From Herbaspirillum sp. (GTDB taxonomy: Bacteria > Pseudomonadota > Gammaproteobacteria > Burkholderiales > Burkholderiaceae_D), in NCBI RefSeq assembly GCF_017744395.1, contig NZ_JAGIBI010000003.1, positions 372,001-436,000 on the forward strand: a stretch of DNA of 64,000 bases, given 5' to 3'. Position 1 is the first letter of the stretch; each line of letters opens with the position of its first letter. The notes beneath the pieces were generated by a model. The model saw only the letters and a list, made by a program, of their open reading frames with translations, ran no database searches and was not told the DNA's origin. A program made the translations under genes and the position numbers. Below, piece by piece: positions 11,700 through 19,763 of the stretch.

Positions 11700-12707
11700 A
11701 TGTTCCTGAAACGTGTTGTTCAAACCGTCGCCGGCGCCATGCTGCTGTCGGCATCCATCGCGGCGTCCGCGCAGACCGCGATCTGCTACAACTGTCCGCC
11801 GGAATGGGCCGACTGGGCCGCCCAGATCAAGGCCATCAAGGACAAGACCGGCATCACCGTGCCGCCGGACAACAAGAACAGCGGCCAGGCCCTGGCGCAG
11901 CTGACGGCCGAGAAGGCCAGTCCGGTGGCCGACTTCACCTACCTTGGCGTGTCCTTCGGCATCGAAGCCAAGGGCAAGGATCTGGTGGCGCCGTACAAGC
12001 CCGCCAATTGGAACGACATTCCCAACGGCCTGAAGGATCCGGACGGCCACTGGTTCACCATCCACTCCGGCACCATGGGCATCATGGTCAACGTCGACGC
12101 CCTGAAGGGCAAGCCGGTGCCAAAGTCCTGGGCCGACCTGCAAAAGCCTGAATACAAGGGCCTGATCGGCTACCTCGACCCGGCCTCGGCCTTCGTCGGC
12201 TACGTCGGCGCGGTGGCCGTCAACCAGGCGCTGGGCGGCACGCTGGACGACTTCTCGCCGGCCATCGCCTACTTCAAGAAGCTGCAGCAGAACCAGCCCA
12301 TCGTGCCCAAGCAGACTTCGTATGCGCGCCTGATCTCGGGCGAGATCCCCATCCTGCTGGGCTATGACTTCGATGCCTATCGCGCCAAATACAAGGACCA
12401 CGCCAACGTTGCCTTCGTGATTCCCGCCGAAGGCACGGTGACCGTGCCCTACGTGGTGTCGCTGGTGAAGAACGCGCCGCATCCGGCCGAGGCCAGGAAG
12501 GTGCTGGACTTCCTGCTGTCCGACCAGGGCCAGGCGATTTGGGCCAATGCCTACCTGCGCCCGGTGCGCGCCTCGGCGATGTCGAAGGAAGCCGAATCGC
12601 GCTTCCTGCCGGCGTCGGAATACGCCCGTGCCAAGCCGGTGAACTACGGCAAGATGGCCGAAGTGCAGCGCAAGTTCGGTGAGCGCTACCTGGCGGAAGT
12701 TCGCTGA
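11700..12707 (+). CDS. ABC transporter periplasmic substrate-binding protein
   Basis: The 335-residue protein has a Sec signal peptide (cleavage near ASAQT, about residue 25) and a type II binding-protein fold of the iron(III)/spermidine/phosphonate group (extracellular solute-binding family 1). GTMGIMVNVDALKGKPVPKS and PASAFVGYVGAVAVNQALGG are typical of the group. It captures the substrate in the periplasm and hands it to the two permeases downstream. GAAGAGGA provides the ribosome site. Two cysteines near the mature N-terminus (ICYNCPP) may form a disulfide. The ligand is unknown; the phosphodiesterase in the same operon hints at an organophosphate. Confidence 0.9.
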   Translation: MFLKRVVQTVAGAMLLSASIAASAQTAICYNCPPEWADWAAQIKAIKDKTGITVPPDNKNSGQALAQLTAEKASPVADFTYLGVSFGIEAKGKDLVAPYKPANWNDIPNGLKDPDGHWFTIHSGTMGIMVNVDALKGKPVPKSWADLQKPEYKGLIGYLDPASAFVGYVGAVAVNQALGGTLDDFSPAIAYFKKLQQNQPIVPKQTSYARLISGEIPILLGYDFDAYRAKYKDHANVAFVIPAEGTVTVPYVVSLVKNAPHPAEARKVLDFLLSDQGQAIWANAYLRPVRASAMSKEAESRFLPASEYARAKPVNYGKMAEVQRKFGERYLAEVR

Positions 12708-13567
12708 TGCAAGCTGTAGCACAGGTAACGGCAGCACCGGGCCAGGACCGGCGCAGGGGCAATGGCGTCTGGCTCTGGTTCGCCGTGCCGGGCATGAGCC
12801 TGTTCTGCGCCTTCTGGCTGCTGCCCATGGTGCGCCTGCTCGGCGTGGGAGCTTCCGGGCCGGAAGGCGCGATGGCCTATCTCGCGGTGCTGACCAACCG
12901 CCATTACTTCGCCAGCCTGGCATCGACGCTGGCGCTGTCGGCAGCGGTCACGGCCGCCACCTTGGCGATCTCGGTCTTCGTCGGCCTGTTCCTGCAGCGC
13001 AACCGTTTTCCCGGCAAGCCCTTGTTGCTGGCAATGCTGACTTTTCCGCTGGCGTTTCCCGGCGTGGTGGTCGGCTTCATGGTGATCATGCTGGCCGGCC
13101 GCCAAGGCTTGGTCGGCGCGTTCATCGGCTGGCTGTTCGGCGAGTCACTGGTGTTCGCGTATTCGCTGTCGGGGCTGTTCCTCGGTTACCTGTACTTCTC
13201 GATCCCGCGCGTGATCCTGACCGTGGTGGCCGGCGCCGGGAAGCTCGACCTTTCGCTGGAAGAGGCGGCGCGCTCGCTGGGCGCCAAGCCGTGGCAAGTA
13301 CTGCTGCATGTGGTGCTGCCGGCATTGCTGCCGGCCCTGGTTTCGTCGGGCGCGATCTGTTTCGCCACCAGCGTCGGCGCCTTCGGTACCGCCTTCACCC
13401 TGGCGGCCAATATCGACGTGCTGCCGATGACCATCTATAACGAATTCACCGGCTATGCCAATTTTGCCGCGGCCGCGTCGCTGTCCATCGTGCTGGGCGC
13501 GATCACCTGGCTGGTGCTGGCATTGGCGCGGTCGTTCACCGGCAACGGCGTGGCTGCGGCGGCGTGA
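12707..13567 (+). CDS. ABC transporter permease 1
   Basis: The 286-residue inner-membrane permease has about six helices and the cytoplasmic EAA loop (EEAARSLGAKPWQVLLHVVLP) that docks to the ATPase. Its ATG overlaps the binding-protein stop by one base (TGATG), so the two are translationally coupled. It is of the PotB/CysT type, pairing with a PotC-like permease next door. Confidence 0.92.
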   Translation: MQAVAQVTAAPGQDRRRGNGVWLWFAVPGMSLFCAFWLLPMVRLLGVGASGPEGAMAYLAVLTNRHYFASLASTLALSAAVTAATLAISVFVGLFLQRNRFPGKPLLLAMLTFPLAFPGVVVGFMVIMLAGRQGLVGAFIGWLFGESLVFAYSLSGLFLGYLYFSIPRVILTVVAGAGKLDLSLEEAARSLGAKPWQVLLHVVLPALLPALVSSGAICFATSVGAFGTAFTLAANIDVLPMTIYNEFTGYANFAAAASLSIVLGAITWLVLALARSFTGNGVAAAA

Positions 13568-13577
13568 GGGAATGGCG

Positions 13578-14381
13578 ATGAAACGCAATCTACGTTTTTA
13601 CCTGCAACTGGCCTTCACGCTGCTGGTGTGCGCCTTCCTGATCGTGCCGGTGCTGCTGTCGATGCTGGCCGGCGTGACCGAGAATTTCTTCGTCGGCATT
13701 TCCAGCGGCCTCACGCTGCGCTGGGTGGCGCAGGTGTGGGAGATGTACCAGCCCACCATCTGGCGCTCCATCTTCATCGCGCTGGCCTGCCTCGTGGTGA
13801 CGGCGCTCGCCGGCGTGCCGCTGGCCTACATGCTGGCGCGCTACAAGGGCGGCCGCAGCCGCGTCGCGCGCATCATCGAGGAGTTGCTGATGATGCCGGT
13901 GGCAGTGCCGGGGCTGGCCACCGCGCTGGCGCTGATCATGGCCTACGGCCAGCTGCGCGCCTTCCGCGCCAGCCTTGCCTTCATCCTGGTGGGGCATGTG
14001 CTGTTCACGCTGCCGTTCATGGTGCGCCCGGTGCTGGCGGTGATGCAGTCCTCGCAGCTAGCGCTGCTGGAAGAGGCGGCGGCCAGCCTCGGCGCCGGCA
14101 TGATGCGGCGCTTCTTCGGCGTCGTCATTCCCAACGTCATGTCCGGCATCCTGGCCGGCGCGCTGATGGTGGTGACGCTGTCGATCGGCGAATTCAACAT
14201 CACCTGGATGCTGCATACGCCGCTGACCCAGACCCTGCCGGTGGGCCTGGCCGATGCCTACGCTTCGATGCGGCTGGAAGTCGGCTCGGCCTATACCCTG
14301 ATTTTCTTTTTCATGATCATTCCGCTGCTGGTCGGCATGCAGTGGGTGACCCAGGCGACACGCAAGAGAGCAAGTCTATGA
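13578..14381 (+). CDS. ABC transporter permease 2
   Basis: This is a 267-residue PotC-type permease with the EAA loop EEAAASLGAGMMRRFFGVV. The frame is open upstream to 13455 and an ATG exists at 13572, but ATG 13578 (MKRNLRFYLQLAF) is correctly spaced from the GAGGGA at 13566-13571, so I chose it. The stop overlaps the ATPase start (ATGA at 14378-14381). Confidence 0.9.
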   Translation: MKRNLRFYLQLAFTLLVCAFLIVPVLLSMLAGVTENFFVGISSGLTLRWVAQVWEMYQPTIWRSIFIALACLVVTALAGVPLAYMLARYKGGRSRVARIIEELLMMPVAVPGLATALALIMAYGQLRAFRASLAFILVGHVLFTLPFMVRPVLAVMQSSQLALLEEAAASLGAGMMRRFFGVVIPNVMSGILAGALMVVTLSIGEFNITWMLHTPLTQTLPVGLADAYASMRLEVGSAYTLIFFFMIIPLLVGMQWVTQATRKRASL

Positions 14382-15448
14382 AGCAAGCAGTTTCGATCCG
14401 GCTGGCGCAATGCGCCAAGTCCTTTGAAAATGGTACGCGCGCGCTGCAGCCGCTCGACCTTGAAATCCGGCCCGGCGAGACGCTGGTGCTGCTGGGTCCC
14501 TCGGGCTGCGGGAAGACCACCACGCTGCGCATGATCGCCGGGCTGGAGTTTCCCGACCACGGCGGGCGCGTGATGTTCGGCGACGAGGACGTGACCGCCT
14601 TGCCGATCGAGAAGCGCGGCGTCGGCATGGTGTTCCAGAACTACGCGCTGTTCCCCAACATGACGGTGGGCGAGAATATCGCCTACGGCATGAAGATCCG
14701 CAAGGTCGGCGCCCACGAGCGCGCCGAGCGGGTGGAGAAGTTGCTGGAGATGGTGCACCTGCAGGGCTTGTCGCATCGTCGCGTCGACCAGCTTTCCGGC
14801 GGCCAGAAGCAACGCGTGGCGCTGGCGCGCGCCCTGGCGGTGGAACCCAAGGTGCTGTTGCTGGACGAGCCGTTGACCGCGCTCGACGCCAAGCTGCGCG
14901 AAGCGGTGCGCAGCGACCTCAACCAGTTGCTGCGCAAGCTCGGCATTACCGCCGTCTACGTGACCCACGACCAGGGCGAGGCGATGGCGTTGGGCGACCG
15001 TATCGTGGTCATGGAGCGCGGCAGGATTTCGCAGATCGGCAGTCCGCAGGATATCTATTACTGTCCGGCCAACGCATTCGTGGCCGAGTTCATCGGCGCC
15101 ATGAACCGGGTCGACGGCGTGGCCGGCGCCGGCCGCCTGCGGCTGCCTGCGGGCAGCCTGCCGTTGCCGGATAATGTGGAGGACGGCCAGCCTGCGACTG
15201 CCATGTTCCGTCCGGAAGACGTGCAGTTGCTGGAGACGGAGGATGCCGCCGGCGATACCTTGCGCGGCGCCATTCTCAATACCTTCTTCATGGGCGACCG
15301 CACCCGTTTCGAGATCGACATCGGCGCCGGCCGTCCGGTGATCGTGGAAACCAGCAAGCGCGGATTGTGGCAGCCGGGCCAGCTTGTCGCGCTGAACGTG
15401 CCGGCCGAGGCCTTGGTGAAGGTGCCGGCCGGCAAGGAGGCAGCATGA
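14378..15448 (+). CDS. ABC transporter ATP-binding protein
   Basis: The 356-residue ATPase has Walker A GPSGCGKTT (about residue 39), Q-loop VFQNYALFPN, signature LSGGQKQRVALARAL, Walker B VLLLDEPLTALD and the H-loop TVYVTHDQ-like VYVTHDQGEA. A C-terminal TOBE/OB domain (about residues 245-356) is typical of the MalK/PotA group, where it takes regulatory input. It overlaps its neighbours on both sides by 4 bases, so the importer and phosphodiesterase are one translation unit. Confidence 0.94.
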   Translation: MKQAVSIRLAQCAKSFENGTRALQPLDLEIRPGETLVLLGPSGCGKTTTLRMIAGLEFPDHGGRVMFGDEDVTALPIEKRGVGMVFQNYALFPNMTVGENIAYGMKIRKVGAHERAERVEKLLEMVHLQGLSHRRVDQLSGGQKQRVALARALAVEPKVLLLDEPLTALDAKLREAVRSDLNQLLRKLGITAVYVTHDQGEAMALGDRIVVMERGRISQIGSPQDIYYCPANAFVAEFIGAMNRVDGVAGAGRLRLPAGSLPLPDNVEDGQPATAMFRPEDVQLLETEDAAGDTLRGAILNTFFMGDRTRFEIDIGAGRPVIVETSKRGLWQPGQLVALNVPAEALVKVPAGKEAA

Positions 15449-16272
15449 TATTGGGACAAATTTCCGACCTGCATATCAAGACCGATGGCAAGAAGTCGTA
15501 TCGCGTGGTCGATACCGCCGAGAGTTTGCGCCGTTGCGTGGCGCAGGTGAATGGCTTGCGGCAGAAGCCGGATGCCGTGGTGATCACCGGCGACCTGGTC
15601 GATTTCGGCAAGCCGTCCGAATACGATTTCCTGCGCAAGCTGTTGGCGCCGTTGAGCATGCCGTATTACCTGTTGCCGGGGAACCATGACGAGCGCCATG
15701 CGTTGCGCGCGGCGTTTCCCGATCATACCTACCTGCAGCAGGGCGGGGAGCGTATCGAGTATGTGATCGACGACCATCCTTTGCGCATCGTGGCGCTGGA
15801 TACGGTGATTCCGCGTTCCAGCAACGGGGCGCTGGCGCCGGCCAGTTTGCGTTGGCTGGATGATGTGCTGGCGGCGCAGCCGCATAAGCCTACCGTGGTG
15901 GCGATGCATCATCCGCCGTTTGCTACCGGTATCGGGCATATGGATGATATCGGGCTGGCTCAGTCTGATATCCAGGCGCTGGAAGCGGTGGTGCGCAAGC
16001 ATCCGCAGGTTGAGCGAGTGTTATGCGGGCACTTGCATCGCTCTATTCAGCGGCGCTTTGGCGGGACTTTGGCTTCTACTTGCCCTGGGGTGTCGCACCA
16101 GGTGTTGCTTGATCTGGATCCGCAGGCGGCTTCATGTTTTGTGATGGAGCCGGCGGGGTTTCAGTTGCATTGGTGGGATGAGGTTGGGCGGGGGCTGGTT
16201 AGCCATACTGCTTTTGTTGGGGAGTTTGAGGGGCCTTATCCGTTTTATGATGGGGATGGGTTGATTGATTGA
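15445..16272 (+). CDS. GpdQ-like metallophosphodiesterase
   Basis: The 275-residue calcineurin-type phosphoesterase has ISDLHIK (D8, H10), ITGDLVDFG (D50), PGNHDE (N80, H81), MHHPPF (H155/H156) and CGHLHRS (H196, H198). This set and spacing almost coincide with those of glycerophosphodiesterase GpdQ, a dinuclear metal enzyme that cleaves glycerophosphodiesters and some other phosphate diesters. CpdA-like cyclic nucleotide phosphodiesterases share the fold, so that role cannot be excluded. It overlaps the ABC ATPase by ATGA, suggesting that it hydrolyses the imported compound in the cytoplasm. The last third uses many T-ending and G-rich codons, unlike the operon upstream. Confidence 0.88.
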   Translation: MILGQISDLHIKTDGKKSYRVVDTAESLRRCVAQVNGLRQKPDAVVITGDLVDFGKPSEYDFLRKLLAPLSMPYYLLPGNHDERHALRAAFPDHTYLQQGGERIEYVIDDHPLRIVALDTVIPRSSNGALAPASLRWLDDVLAAQPHKPTVVAMHHPPFATGIGHMDDIGLAQSDIQALEAVVRKHPQVERVLCGHLHRSIQRRFGGTLASTCPGVSHQVLLDLDPQAASCFVMEPAGFQLHWWDEVGRGLVSHTAFVGEFEGPYPFYDGDGLID

Positions 16273-16385
16273 GTTGTGTTGCTGCGTTGTTGGGTAGTCT
16301 GGTCTTGCTGCGTGCAGATGTACTGGCTTTAGTCTTTTCTCTCTCCGGTCGGAACGGAGCGCCGGGGGCGGCCCGGCAGCCGCTC

Positions 16386-16558
16386 ACTTTTCTTGTCTCG
16401 CCAAGAAAAGTAAGCAAAAGAAGGGTTGGAGCACTGCTCCAACAAGGCTACTGCCCAGCCCCTTCGGGGTTCCCGCTGGAGTTGCCGAAAAAATGGGCAA
16501 GGCAGAGTCGCTTCGCTCCGACTGCCTTGCTGATCCATTTTTTCGGCAACTCCAGCGG
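16386..16558. repeat. Gene-free, dyad-rich intergenic repeat element
   Basis: The 16273-16703 gap holds no convincing gene but is packed with inverted repeats: ACTTTTCTTG/CAAGAAAAGT (16386-16395, 16402-16411), GTTGGAGCA/TGCTCCAAC (16425-16433, 16435-16443), and a long nested hairpin with 24-bp arms at 16473-16496 and 16535-16558 enclosing GCAAGGCAG/CTGCCTTGC (16497-16505, 16522-16530). The first segment, with its AAAGTAAGCAAAAGAAGG tail, resembles an interspersed repeat seen in many proteobacterial genomes (from memory). It could act as a terminator or RNA structure after the phosphodiesterase gene. Confidence 0.6.
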
Positions 16559-16660
16559 CTGGTCAGAAGCGGACTTCGTGTCCGGCTCGCCTTCGGCTTT
16601 GCGGTGCTTGCTTCTCGCCTGCGGCTTCGGTGTTTTTGATCGCTCTCGCTTCTACGCGTC

Positions 16661-16692
16661 GTCCTGACGAAAGTCAGGACCCAGCGTCGTTT
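16661..16692. repeat. REP-like GAAA-loop hairpin, copy 1
   Basis: GTCCTGAC-GAAA-GTCAGGAC (16661-16680) is a perfect 8-bp stem with a GAAA tetraloop, followed by CCAGCGTCGTTT. A near-identical unit occurs at 50520-50550. The layout resembles the short dispersed palindromes of beta- and gamma-proteobacteria. It lies at the 3' end of the barstar-like gene and may protect or end that minus-strand transcript. Confidence 0.6.
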
Positions 16693-16703
16693 AGCGCCTC
16701 ACA

Positions 16704-17030
16704 TCACTTCCAGATCAACTCCAGCACCGGCTCTTCCCCATAATCCTCGCAACGATCATTGATCGCCGTACAGCAAAACTCCACATCCTCTACCAGTTCC
16801 GGCAAGCGCTTATGCAAGTCGGCGCTGCAGCTGATCTCGATGCGCAGCACTTCCTTCGGTTTGAGCTTGAACTTGCACATGCCGTCGTCATCGCGCAGGT
16901 AGGACAGGCAATCGACCCACGCATCCATGCTGCGACCGTAGAAGTCCGGAAAGCCGAAGGCTTGCGCGCTTTCGGTGTGGAAGCTGTCCCAGTCGGTGAT
17001 GCGGTCGCCCGCGAGTTGTACGGTAGCCAT
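16704..17030 (-). CDS. Barstar-like ribonuclease inhibitor family protein
   Basis: The 108-residue acidic protein has a barstar-type core: DWDSFHTESAQAFGFPDFYG then RSMDAWVDCLSYL. Barstar binds and blocks barnase-type ribonucleases in the cytoplasm. No barnase-like gene is adjacent. The ATG is 2 bases beyond the exbD stop, so translation is probably coupled to exbD. The start at 17030 (MATVQLAGDRI) is the only sensible one. Orphan barstars are common, and their target here is unknown. Confidence 0.8.
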   Translation of the reverse strand: MATVQLAGDRITDWDSFHTESAQAFGFPDFYGRSMDAWVDCLSYLRDDDGMCKFKLKPKEVLRIEISCSADLHKRLPELVEDVEFCCTAINDRCEDYGEEPVLELIWK

Positions 17031-17032
17031 GC

Positions 17033-17452
17033 TTATTTGGGTTTGGGGTCGGTGACGAAGCCGAGCTTGGTCAGGCCGGCGCCTTGGGCGGCGGACATGA
17101 CTTCGGCGATGGTTTGGTAGCGGGTGGATTTGTCGGCGCGCAGTTGCAGTTCGGGTTGCGGCTGGCGGGCCGAGGCGGTGGCCATGCGGGCGTCGAGTTC
17201 TTGCGTGCTGACCGGCTGGTCGTTCCAGTACAGCTTGCCGGCGCCGTCGATGCTGATCGTGACGGTTTCCGGTTTTTCCGGGGCGGGGGCCGATTGGGCG
17301 GTGGGCAGGTCGAGTTTGAGCGCGTGCGTGAACAGGGGCGCCGAGATGATGAAGATCACCAGCAAGACCAGCATCACGTCCACCATCGGCGTGACGTTGA
17401 TGTCGGCCATCGGGGCCGAGTTCTGGTTGTCGTTGAAGCCGCCGAAACTCAT
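17033..17452 (-). CDS. exbD: ExbD/TolR family biopolymer transport protein
   Basis: The 139-residue protein has one N-terminal membrane helix (VDVMLVLLVIFIISAP) with the conserved proton-conducting aspartate in VTPMVDVM, followed by a periplasmic domain. With ExbB it forms the proton-driven motor that powers TonB-dependent transport or a Tol-like process. It lies 16 bases after exbB and just ahead of the barstar-like gene. No tonB or tol gene accompanies it, so ExbD is inferred over TolR from the absence of pal/tol neighbours. Confidence 0.85.
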   Translation of the reverse strand: MSFGGFNDNQNSAPMADINVTPMVDVMLVLLVIFIISAPLFTHALKLDLPTAQSAPAPEKPETVTISIDGAGKLYWNDQPVSTQELDARMATASARQPQPELQLRADKSTRYQTIAEVMSAAQGAGLTKLGFVTDPKPK

Positions 17453-17468
17453 GGCATCCTCCGATCGA

Positions 17469-18164
17469 TTATTTACGTACGCCGCCGACGCGTTCGCCGG
17501 TGGTGAGGTAGGCGTGCAGGTCGTGGGCGAAGCCGTCGAGTTCGGCCAGCACCACGCGGTTGATGCGGGTGAAGGCGTTGTAGGCCAGCACCGCGGGGAT
17601 CGCCACCACCAGGCCGAGCGCGGTCATGATCAGCGCTTCGCCGACCGGGCCGGCGACCTTGTCGATCTGCACCGTGCCGCTGGCCGAGACTGCCGCCAGC
17701 GCGTGGTAGATGCCCCATACCGTGCCGAACAGGCCGACGAAGGGGGCGGTCGAGCCGACCGAGGCCAACAGCGTCAGGCCGTGTTCCAGGCGCGCCGAGA
17801 CGCGGTTGATCTCGCGCCGCAAGGTGCGGGTGATCAGTTCGTCGCGGTCGGTGGTGGCGTTGAGCGAGGGCGCCGATTGCTGGCGTGTGCCGATCTCGGC
17901 GGCGTCGGCGGCGCGTTCGGCCATCGGGGTGTAGATCTGTTCGGTGTCGACTTTTTGCATGCCGGCGATGGCGTCGGGCAGCGTGGGGGCTTGCCAGAAC
18001 TGCTCCAGCGCGTTGCTGCCGCGGCGGATGCGCCAGGCGGCCCAGGCCTTGGAGAGGATGTAGAACCAGCTGGCGATCGACATGATCAGCAGCAGGTAGG
18101 CCACGGTGTGCGAAACGGCATCGCCTTGCGCCCAGTAATGGGCAAATCCGACATTCGATTCCAT
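17469..18164 (-). CDS. exbB: MotA/TolQ/ExbB proton channel family protein
   Basis: The 231-residue inner-membrane protein has an N-terminal helix (VAYLLLIMSIASWFYILSKA), a cytoplasmic region of about 100 residues, and two C-terminal helices with GSTAPFVGLFGTVWGIYHAL and GEALIMTALGLVVAIPAVLA, the ExbB/TolQ signature. It is the channel partner of the ExbD protein encoded directly downstream. It is preceded by the dapB terminator and so starts its own transcript. Confidence 0.88.
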   Translation of the reverse strand: MESNVGFAHYWAQGDAVSHTVAYLLLIMSIASWFYILSKAWAAWRIRRGSNALEQFWQAPTLPDAIAGMQKVDTEQIYTPMAERAADAAEIGTRQQSAPSLNATTDRDELITRTLRREINRVSARLEHGLTLLASVGSTAPFVGLFGTVWGIYHALAAVSASGTVQIDKVAGPVGEALIMTALGLVVAIPAVLAYNAFTRINRVVLAELDGFAHDLHAYLTTGERVGGVRK

Positions 18165-18211
18165 AGGAGCAGTCTCTTGATCGTTAACAGGTTCTTGGAT
18201 CGGTGTTCCAC

Positions 18212-18254
18212 AAAAAAATTCGCTGCCGGACCAGGCAGGCGCGGCAGCGAATTT
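18212..18254 (-). terminator. Rho-independent terminator of dapB
   Basis: AAATTCGCTGCCG (18216-18228) and CGGCAGCGAATTT (18242-18254) form a 13-bp stem. On the minus strand the T-run at 18212-18218 follows. It is placed 23 bases after the dapB stop. Confidence 0.88.
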
Positions 18255-18276
18255 CTGTCATGGCATCTTCGCGGTC

Positions 18277-19083
18277 TTACTTGAAGCCCAGCACGTCCTG
18301 CATGTCGTACAGGCCGGTCTGCTTGCCGGCCAGGAAACGTGCGGCGCGCAGGCTGCCCATCGCGTACGAGACGCGGCTGGAGGATTTGTGCGAGATCTCG
18401 ATGCGCTCGCCGATGCCGGCGAACAGCACCGTGTGGTCGCCGATGATGTCGCCGCCGCGCACGGTGGCGAAGCCGATCGAGGAGGGATCGCGTTCGCCGG
18501 TCACGCCTTCGCGGGCGTAGACGGCGACGTCGTCGAGTTTCTTGCCCAGCGCGTCGGCGATCACTTCGCCCATCTTCAGCGCGGTGCCGGAGGGGGCGTC
18601 GACCTTGTGGCGGTGGTGCGCTTCGATGATCTCGATGTCGTAGCCGTGCGAGAAGTTCTTGGCGGCCATTTCCAGCAGCTTGAGCGTCACGTTCACGCCC
18701 ACGCTCATGTTGGGCGCGGCCATGATGGCGGTCTTTTGCGCGGCGGCGGCGATGGCGTCCTTGCCCGGCTGTTCGAAGCCGGTGGTGCCGATCACCACCT
18801 TGACGCCGTGCGCGGCGCAATACTCGATGTGCTTGAGCGTGCCTTCGGGGCGGGTGAAGTCGATCAGCACATCGACGCCGGCCAGGCCGCGGGCCAGGTC
18901 GGATTCGATCTTCACGCCGGTCGCGCGGCCCAGGAAGGCGCCGGGGTCGGTGCCGATGGCGGCGGAGCCGGGGGCGTCCAGCGCGCCGGCGAGCTGGAGG
19001 TCATCGGCATTGAGGACGGCTTCGATCAGCATGCGGCCCATGCGCCCGGAGGCGCCGGCTACCGCGATTTTCAGTACGGTCAT
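18277..19083 (-). CDS. dapB: 4-hydroxy-tetrahydrodipicolinate reductase
   Basis: The 268-residue enzyme reduces hydroxy-tetrahydrodipicolinate with NAD(P)H in lysine and diaminopimelate synthesis. [13 protein letters not shown] near residue 8 is the dinucleotide-binding loop, and [20 protein letters not shown] holds the catalytic His pair and the KxDxPSGTA substrate motif. Length matches E. coli DapB (273). It follows bamE after 20 bases and ends in its own terminator. Confidence 0.97.
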   Translation of the reverse strand: MTVLKIAVAGASGRMGRMLIEAVLNADDLQLAGALDAPGSAAIGTDPGAFLGRATGVKIESDLARGLAGVDVLIDFTRPEGTLKHIEYCAAHGVKVVIGTTGFEQPGKDAIAAAAQKTAIMAAPNMSVGVNVTLKLLEMAAKNFSHGYDIEIIEAHHRHKVDAPSGTALKMGEVIADALGKKLDDVAVYAREGVTGERDPSSIGFATVRGGDIIGDHTVLFAGIGERIEISHKSSSRVSYAMGSLRAARFLAGKQTGLYDMQDVLGFK

Positions 19084-19103
19084 GAATGGTTCAGCTCAGG
19101 TGG

Positions 19104-19670
19104 TTATTCTTTGCCCTTGGCAGCCGGTGCTGCGTCCGGGGTAGCCGGGGCGGACGGCGCCGCAGCCTCGGCCGGCTTGGCGTCGGTATTGGTGAAAGCC
19201 GCCTTGGCGCCGGTCTTGGCGTTGGTGATCAGGGTCAGGTATTCGCTTTCGGTGGGCAGGTTCTCGCCGCCGTCCACATGGTCGACCAGGTCATCCTTGA
19301 AGAACACCGAAACGCGGCTGGACATGATTTCGCCATTGCCCTTGGCCAGGCGGAAATCGTAGTCCCAGCGGTCGGAGTGGAACATGTCGTTCAGCAGCGG
19401 CGTGCCCAGCACGAAGCGCACCTGGTCGCGCGTCAGGCCGGGACGCAGTTGGGCGACCATTTCCTTGGAAACGAAGTTGCCTTGCTGGATGTCGATGCGA
19501 TAGGGCTTGAGGAAGCCGAACAGGCTGGTGCTCTTGCCGGACACCTTCACGCCCGAGGTGCCGTCGGTCGAGGCGGCCTGTTCCGGCGCCTTGGTCGAGG
19601 AGCAGCCGGACAGCGTGACGCCCAGGACTGCAAACATGCCGATGGCGGCGATGAGGGAGTGGGACTTCAT
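19104..19670 (-). CDS. bamE: Outer membrane assembly lipoprotein BamE (SmpA/OmlA)
   Basis: The 188-residue lipoprotein has a signal peptide ending in LSGC with the lipid cysteine at residue 23. The core PYRIDIQQGNFVSKEMVAQL ... LRPGLTRDQVRFVLGTPLL is the BamE fold that supports the BAM beta-barrel insertion machine. A C-terminal Ala/Pro-rich extension of about 40 residues goes beyond short BamE proteins. I chose ATG 19670 for its typical signal-peptide length; in-frame ATGs at 19682 and 19688 are possible and no clear ribosome site decides. It diverges from fur, an arrangement common in beta-proteobacteria. Confidence 0.92.
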   Translation of the reverse strand: MKSHSLIAAIGMFAVLGVTLSGCSSTKAPEQAASTDGTSGVKVSGKSTSLFGFLKPYRIDIQQGNFVSKEMVAQLRPGLTRDQVRFVLGTPLLNDMFHSDRWDYDFRLAKGNGEIMSSRVSVFFKDDLVDHVDGGENLPTESEYLTLITNAKTGAKAAFTNTDAKPAEAAAPSAPATPDAAPAAKGKE

Positions 19671-19704
19671 TCGGGAAAGCATTCGCATAAAGATGTCAAC
19701 CGGG

Positions 19705-19734
19705 TTGAGCCATGGGCCTAAAACACTATATGAT
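19705..19734 (+). promoter_or_regulatory. Probable sigma-70 promoter of fur
   Basis: TTGAGC (19705-19710), an 18-base spacer and TATGAT (19729-19734) fit a housekeeping promoter 30 bases upstream of the fur ATG. It lies in the short bamE/fur divergent region. Confidence 0.5.
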
Positions 19735-19763
19735 AAAGCAGATAACCGGGAAATTAACCAACC

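Noticed and set aside
16269-16667. 132-codon plus-strand open frame
   Set aside because: It runs across the inverted-repeat element; its composition follows the repeat and it has no ribosome site or domain.
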